DNA of 10,472 nucleotides, taken from contig JADHSW010000099.1 in assembly GCA_016776705.1 (NCBI GenBank), positions 1 through 10,472 on the forward strand. Reading direction: 5' to 3'. The stretch comes from Rhodospirillales bacterium. GTDB lineage: Bacteria; Pseudomonadota; Alphaproteobacteria; Rhodospirillales; JABHCV01. The notes under the pieces are model-generated. The model had not been told where the DNA came from. It searched no databases and saw nothing but the letters and a program-made list of their open reading frames with translations. The position numbers and the translations under genes are program-made. Shown here in pieces: positions 6,321 to 10,472 of the stretch; positions within the stretch are counted from its first letter, which is position 1; every line of letters begins with the position of its first letter.

Positions 6321-8378
6321 ATGTTTTCTTTTCTCGAAAATGCCAAAATTGGTTTTCGTATTGCTCTCGCATTGGTCTTGCCAATTGTCGGGTTGCTTAT
6401 CTTTTCGGGAATGACCCTATTGGACAAGCGGGGCGTCGTTTCAGAGATGGACAGCCTGCAGGAACTCGCTGATCTGGCTCCTACGATCAGCTCACTTGTT
6501 CACGAACTGCAAAAAGAGCGTGGCAGATCAGCCGTGTTTATCGGGTCCAAAGGCACCAAATTTGTCAAGGAACTCCCCGAACAGTGGGCACTGACGTCGG
6601 AAAAACACACAAATCTGGACAAAGCCCTGAATATTTTTAATGCCAAGGCTTTTGGCCCTGCCCTGGTCGCAAAAATTGCCAAGGCGAACGAGGTTCTTTC
6701 CCAGCTTGCCGATACCCGCAAAGGGGTCCAGGGACTTTCGATTAGCGTACCGAATATGGCCGGTTACTACACGCCGACAATCGCCAAGCTTTTGACGATT
6801 GTAGAAGAAATGGCGGTTCTGAGTACCAATGCAGAGGTAACAAAGTCGATCACTGCGTATACCCAGTTCTTGCAGGGCAAGGAGCGTTCCGGCATTGAGC
6901 GCGCCATGGGCGGCGCCGGTTTCGGTGCTGGCAAGTTTTCCCCTGTGATCTTCCAGAAATTTGTCCAATTGATCGCCATGCAGCAAACATTCATGAGCAC
7001 TTTTGATCTGTTCGCAACCCAGGAAGAAAGAGACTTTCTGAAGGCGACCGTTGTCGGTCCGGATGTGGATGAAGTTGAACGCATGCGCAAAATAGCCATG
7101 GACAGCCCGGTAACGAATAACCTTGAAGGGGTCACCGGACCCTATTGGTTTGGCACCATCACCAAGAAAATCAACTTGTTGAGGACTGTTGAAAACAAGA
7201 TCGCTTCTGATCTTGTTGCCCTTACCCTGTCCATTGGCAAAAAAGCCAATACAACCTTTTTGGTCCTGCTGGTCTTCACTCTGGGGCTGCTGGTGATAAC
7301 AGCGGTTCTGGTTACCATTATTGTTCGCGGCATTACCCGGCCGATTGCCAGTATGACCCAGGATATGACGGCCCTTGCCGGGGGTGATAAATCAATTGAG
7401 ATTGAAGGCGCTCATCGTGGTGACGAAATCGGCGATATGGCCCAGGCCGTTGAGGTTTTCAAGGAAAACATGATCAAGGCGGATCAGTTGGCTGCCGAGC
7501 AGGCCAAGGAAAACGAGGCCAAGGAACAACGTCGTATTGCAATGGAAGAACTGGCGGCGAAATTTGAAAATAATGTCACGGCCGTTTTGGACGAAGTCGG
7601 TCAGGCTTCAAATACGATGAAGATGACGGCCGAAGGAATGGCGGCAACGGCCGAAGAAACCTCGCGCCAGTCGACAGCAGTCGCCGCGGCGGCGGAGGAA
7701 GCATCAACCAACGTTCAAACCGTCGCTTCGGCTGCGGAAGAGTTATCCAGTTCGATCAGTGAAATCAGCCGTCAGGTTCAACAATCCACTCAAATTTCCG
7801 GTTCTGCCGTTCATGAAGCCGAACGCGCCGATGAAATGGTCCAGGGGTTGGCAACGTCGGCAAGCAAGATTGGCGAAGTTGTCGCGCTGATTACCGATAT
7901 TGCCGACCAGACCAACCTGCTGGCCCTGAACGCCACCATCGAGGCCGCCCGCGCAGGTGAAGCGGGCAAGGGCTTCGCGGTTGTTGCTTCCGAAGTCAAA
8001 AACCTGGCCAACCAGACAGCCAAGGCGACTGAGGAAATCAGCAGCCAGATTAGTGGTATCCAGGGCGCGACACAGGATTCTGTCCGGGCTATTCAGGGCA
8101 TTTCCAAAACCATCGGCGAAATCAGCGAAATTGCTTCTGCCATTGCCGCTGCGGTCGAGGAACAGGGGGCGGCAACCCAGGAAATTGCCCGTAATGTGGA
8201 ACAGGCATCGGCCGGTACCGCAGATGTGACGACGAACATCAGCTCGGTCAATGCGGCGGCTGACGAAACCGGTCAGGCAGCAAACGAAGTTCTTTCCGCC
8301 GCAGGTACTTTGACAATGCAGTCCGACAAGCTGAGTTCCGAAGTTACTGAATTCCTTCAGGGGCTTAAGAAAGCCTGA
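6321..8378 (+). CDS. Methyl-accepting chemotaxis protein with NIT sensor domain
   Basis: A 685-residue inner-membrane chemoreceptor. TM1 is at about 12-32. A periplasmic all-helical region at about 45-300 carries LVHELQKERGRSAVFIGS (59-76), the hallmark of the nitrate/nitrite-sensing (NIT, NasR-type) domain. TM2 is at about 311-336 and a HAMP domain at 336-390 (TRPIASMTQDMTALAGGD). The long coiled-coil signalling domain peaks at the hairpin tip DIADQTNLLALNATIEAAR...GKGFAVVA (526-556), which contacts CheA and CheW. Glu/Gln/Ala-rich stretches at 440-480 and 600-640 are where adaptation methylation is expected. The C-terminus (EVTEFLQGLKKA) lacks a terminal NWETF-type CheR/CheB tether. ATG 6321 is chosen over TTG 6315 because AGGGAA lies seven bases upstream. 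The ligand is not proven: NIT suggests nitrate or nitrite, but the family is diverse. No che genes are adjacent. Confidence 0.94.
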   Translation: MFSFLENAKIGFRIALALVLPIVGLLIFSGMTLLDKRGVVSEMDSLQELADLAPTISSLVHELQKERGRSAVFIGSKGTKFVKELPEQWALTSEKHTNLDKALNIFNAKAFGPALVAKIAKANEVLSQLADTRKGVQGLSISVPNMAGYYTPTIAKLLTIVEEMAVLSTNAEVTKSITAYTQFLQGKERSGIERAMGGAGFGAGKFSPVIFQKFVQLIAMQQTFMSTFDLFATQEERDFLKATVVGPDVDEVERMRKIAMDSPVTNNLEGVTGPYWFGTITKKINLLRTVENKIASDLVALTLSIGKKANTTFLVLLVFTLGLLVITAVLVTIIVRGITRPIASMTQDMTALAGGDKSIEIEGAHRGDEIGDMAQAVEVFKENMIKADQLAAEQAKENEAKEQRRIAMEELAAKFENNVTAVLDEVGQASNTMKMTAEGMAATAEETSRQSTAVAAAAEEASTNVQTVASAAEELSSSISEISRQVQQSTQISGSAVHEAERADEMVQGLATSASKIGEVVALITDIADQTNLLALNATIEAARAGEAGKGFAVVASEVKNLANQTAKATEEISSQISGIQGATQDSVRAIQGISKTIGEISEIASAIAAAVEEQGAATQEIARNVEQASAGTADVTTNISSVNAAADETGQAANEVLSAAGTLTMQSDKLSSEVTEFLQGLKKA

Positions 8379-8390
8379 TCCAGTATCCTT

Positions 8391-9224
8391 TCAGATCCAG
8401 AAGTGGTGGCCGGGCATAAGTGCCCGGCCTTTCTGTTTTTGTTCAGCCGTAGGCAATATATCCATGTTTGGCCACAGTCCACTTACAAGGCAGGTCCCAT
8501 AGGCGTCGGGTAGTTTTTCCTCTGCCATTCTTCGTGCTGCCATCTGATGATCGTAGACGAGGGCGTGGTGGGTAAAGTCAATTCCTCCGTCGCGGGGAGT
8601 CAGGATAGAAAACCATGTCCGGGGGGTGGCGTCGTTGGCGGGCATGCCGATAACCCCGGCGTTATGCCAGATTTGACCGTCAATATTTTCCGTGAAAGGC
8701 AAGCCGCAGTGCCCCGCGATGACGCCGTCAACACCAAGGGAGCTGATCTCCCGGCGCTTGTCATCTGATGGCGTGGATCGAAAAATAAAGCGACTTATTT
8801 CTTCTGCCCCGCCATGAATGACCGCAATTCCCTTCCCGCTCATTTCGAAGAACAGGCGGCGAGGTAAACCGTGCATCCAGTTTTTTGCGCTGTCATTCAG
8901 GGCATTACGTGCGTGATCGAACCATTTCACGGATAAAAGATCGCAAGCACTGCCTTCCTCGAAACCGCAACCACAATCCTGCTTGTCTTCGCCAAGGGAT
9001 TCCTCGCAATTTCCCATGACGACATGAATGCCAGCCTCGCGGATAGCGTCCAGTGTCTCCTGGGCATCGCCGCAATAGGCGACGATGTCACCAGTGCAGA
9101 TGATATGGGTTGCTGGAATGTTTCTGGTTCTGGCTTCGTCCAGCAGGGCCGTGGTTGCCTGAAAATTGCTGTAGGGGCCGCCAAAAACCATTACCGGCCC
9201 GTCAAAGGAGCCGATGTCCATCAT
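8391..9224 (-). CDS. Variant calcineurin-like metallophosphoesterase-fold protein, cysteine-rich
   Basis: A 277-residue protein, no signal peptide, with a recognisable metallophosphoesterase framework: VMVFGGPYSNFQA (11-23) at the first motif, GDIVAYC (45-51), VVMGNCEE (68-75), VIHGG (135-139), GHCGLPF (171-177) and NAGVIGMP (188-195). Compared with the canonical pattern DxH...GD...GNH...H...GHxH, the first-motif Asp and His are Gly16 and Tyr18, the His of GNH is Cys73 and the last His of GHxH is Gly174; Asp46, Asn72, His137 and His172 remain. Cysteines 73, 84, 86 and 94 cluster around DCGCGF (83-88). It may bind different metals, act on an unusual substrate, or be non-catalytic. The start is the ATG overlapping the radical SAM stop (ATGA), so the two are coupled. 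Its last codons contain the terminator of the convergent chemoreceptor gene. The fold call is firm; the substrate is unknown. Confidence 0.82.
   Translation of the reverse strand: MMDIGSFDGPVMVFGGPYSNFQATTALLDEARTRNIPATHIICTGDIVAYCGDAQETLDAIREAGIHVVMGNCEESLGEDKQDCGCGFEEGSACDLLSVKWFDHARNALNDSAKNWMHGLPRRLFFEMSGKGIAVIHGGAEEISRFIFRSTPSDDKRREISSLGVDGVIAGHCGLPFTENIDGQIWHNAGVIGMPANDATPRTWFSILTPRDGGIDFTHHALVYDHQMAARRMAEEKLPDAYGTCLVSGLWPNMDILPTAEQKQKGRALMPGHHFWI
8408..8440 (+). terminator. Strong intrinsic terminator of the chemoreceptor gene
   Basis: GGCCGGGCA (8408-8416) and TGCCCGGCC (8421-8429) form a perfect 9-bp GC-rich stem with a TAAG loop, followed by TTTCTGTTTTT. It begins 30 bp after the chemoreceptor stop. 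The whole element is inside the convergent phosphoesterase gene, encoding its residues KGRALMPGH on the other strand. Confidence 0.92.
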
Positions 9225-10180
9225 TCAACGCTGCAGGAAGCGCCGCCCAAAACACAGAAACGCGCACAATGGGGATGGTTCAGCTTGACTGTTTTCGAGG
9301 AGCCGCCCAGATCGTGACCAAGCTCAAATTCCGGGTCGTAGGGCAACAGCGTGCATGGAACGACAAGGGGGCCGTCGCCTCCCTTACGCTTGATCACCAT
9401 GCGCGAGGTCGCGCACATAATGGTTTCCGGCGCGACACCAAGAATATCCCAGCAATGGGTGGTGATTTCGGGCACATCTTTGGCGCTGTCCATTTCCGGG
9501 AACAAGACCAGCGATGCACGATTAAAGGCGTCTACGGGGATGCTTTGCACCTGGAACAGGGAGGCATATCCGATGCGGGACTCCTCATCGCTTTCGTTCC
9601 AGCATGTGCGCCCGGCGACTGCCAGATTAAAACCGTGCTCGGCCAGCCATTTAAGACCTTCCAGCATCGGCTCCCAGGTCTTCTCGCCACGAATGGCTTC
9701 GTGCTTTTCCTGGGTGAAATGATCAATGGATACACGGATCGCCAATTTTTCGCCGTAACGGGATTTCAGGGCGAGCAGATCGTCAAAGCGATGATGCAAG
9801 GGCTTCATTGCATTGGTCAGAACAAGTACCCTGTATCCCCGCACCAGGGATAGCTGCAGCATTGGTATCAGTTCCTTGTTCATGAAAGGCTCACCACCGG
9901 TAAACGCAATTTCCTCAACCGGCAGGCTTTCTTCTTCGATTTCGTCCAGGTAATTCTCGATTTCCCGTGCTGTCATATAAGCGAGGGCATCATTTGTTGG
10001 CGTCGACTCCATATAACAGTTGGCGCACGAGATATTGCACAGGCTGCCGGTATTGAACCAAAGTGTTTTCAGGCGTGTCAGGGCAACGACGGCGCGCTGC
10101 TCGCCTTTGGCGGTTATGTTAGGGTCTGTAAATTTTACAGGGTCCGGGGCAATGGCGGGCTGTCGATTGGAATCGGGCAT
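9221..10180 (-). CDS. Radical SAM protein with SPASM-like C-terminal cysteine cluster
   Basis: A 319-residue soluble radical SAM protein. The [4Fe-4S]/SAM site is CNISCANC (Cys48, Cys52, Cys55, spacing CX3CX2C), followed by MESTPTNDALAYMT. GGEP (95-98) and RVSIDH (149-154) are standard elements of the barrel. Late cysteines at 243, 256, 276, 305, 309 and 316, including VPCTLLPYD and HPHCARFCVLGGASC, resemble a SPASM or twitch region holding an auxiliary iron-sulfur cluster. Such proteins often modify peptides or act on small-molecule precursors, but no precursor gene was seen nearby and the substrate is unknown. GAGGA lies four bases before the ATG. It overlaps the following variant phosphoesterase by ATGA, so the two probably act in one pathway. 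A 93-bp gap without a clear promoter separates it from the kinase gene upstream. Confidence 0.9.
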   Translation of the reverse strand: MPDSNRQPAIAPDPVKFTDPNITAKGEQRAVVALTRLKTLWFNTGSLCNISCANCYMESTPTNDALAYMTAREIENYLDEIEEESLPVEEIAFTGGEPFMNKELIPMLQLSLVRGYRVLVLTNAMKPLHHRFDDLLALKSRYGEKLAIRVSIDHFTQEKHEAIRGEKTWEPMLEGLKWLAEHGFNLAVAGRTCWNESDEESRIGYASLFQVQSIPVDAFNRASLVLFPEMDSAKDVPEITTHCWDILGVAPETIMCATSRMVIKRKGGDGPLVVPCTLLPYDPEFELGHDLGGSSKTVKLNHPHCARFCVLGGASCSVE

Positions 10181-10273
10181 ATGGTCCTCGTTAGAACGGC
10201 GCTGCTCTCATTGTTAACCGCGCAGCATGTCCTTTCCAAATAACAATAACGTGTTCAGCGAACCAATCGTATT

Positions 10274-10471
10274 TCAGGAAAGATGGACGGTTCTGGATGA
10301 GGGGAAGGAAAGTGTTACCGATGTGCCTTTCCCAAGGGTGCTTTCGATCTTTAAAACGCCATCGTGAAGTTCGGTAAGGGATTTTGCCAGGGCCAGGCCA
10401 AGCCCGGTTCCTTCTTGCTGGCGGGTCATGACATTCGCGGTTTGTTCGAACGGGTTGGTGATGGTGGGGAT
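10274..10471 (-). CDS. Histidine kinase, C-terminal end (5' part outside window)
   Basis: The last 65 codons of a sensor histidine kinase ATP-binding domain, open to the window edge. Visible elements are the F-box region NPFEQ, the G2 box EGTGLGLALAK with the following helix SLTELHDG, and the closing LKIESTLGKGTSVTLSFP, all typical of HATPase_c. A short tail SSRTVHLS follows before the TGA at 10276-10274. The H-box, N-box and sensor domains lie beyond the window, so neither the signal nor the partner regulator can be named. The sequence resembles PAS-type kinases related to PleC/DivJ of alphaproteobacteria, which is a similarity judged by eye. It is on the same strand as, and upstream of, the radical SAM gene. 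Confidence 0.9.
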   Translation of the reverse strand: MPTITNPFEQTANVMTRQQEGTGLGLALAKSLTELHDGVLKIESTLGKGTSVTLSFPSSRTVHLS

Positions 10472-10472
10472 A

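Noticed and set aside
9110..9853. 247-codon open frame on the plus strand across the radical SAM gene
   Set aside because: The opposite strand carries clear CX3CX2C and GGEP motifs and a coupled operon; the plus frame has no family features.
10181..10273. Small gene or terminator between the kinase and radical SAM genes
   Set aside because: Only a 5-bp GCTGC/GCAGC stem with a long loop and no U-tract; no start codon with a ribosome-binding site for a small ORF was seen.

Overview
The window looks like chromosomal core sequence from a Gram-negative bacterium, most likely an alphaproteobacterium of the Rhodospirillales type. That placement is inferred from the protein flavour (an ArgD/ArgF overlap, an ApaG with an EEES-type N-terminus, a PFEQ...GTGLGLALAK histidine kinase, a NIT-HAMP chemoreceptor, a lipobox lipoprotein); no marker gene settles it. 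No tRNA, rRNA, insertion sequence, CRISPR array or phage gene was seen.

Layout. Positions 2-1325 (+): the 3' part of argD overlaps a complete argF, giving two steps of arginine synthesis. Positions 1439-3206 (+): two overlapping genes of unknown function. The first encodes an exported single-pass membrane protein with an acidic tail and the second a lipoprotein; the junction is a GATGAC repeat read in two frames. Positions 3222-6032 (-): in transcription order apaG, folE and trkH, each separated by a gap, so probably not one tight operon. A hairpin follows the folE stop, and a cluster of ATCAAAT-type inverted repeats lies upstream of trkH. Positions 6033-6320: a divergent intergenic region with a perfect 21-bp palindrome and a plausible promoter for the next gene. 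Positions 6321-8378 (+): a NIT-HAMP methyl-accepting chemotaxis protein, ended by a strong intrinsic terminator lying inside the last codons of the convergent gene. Positions 8391-10180 (-): a two-gene operon with an ATGA overlap, made of a radical SAM protein with a SPASM-like cysteine-rich tail followed by a cysteine-rich metallophosphoesterase-fold protein that lacks several canonical metal ligands. Positions 10274-10471 (-): the C-terminus of a histidine kinase that continues beyond the window.

Most genes are housekeeping or standard sensory genes. The parts that deserve a second look are the radical SAM/variant phosphoesterase pair and the unknown membrane protein/lipoprotein pair; no strong evidence of a new defence or mobile system was seen.
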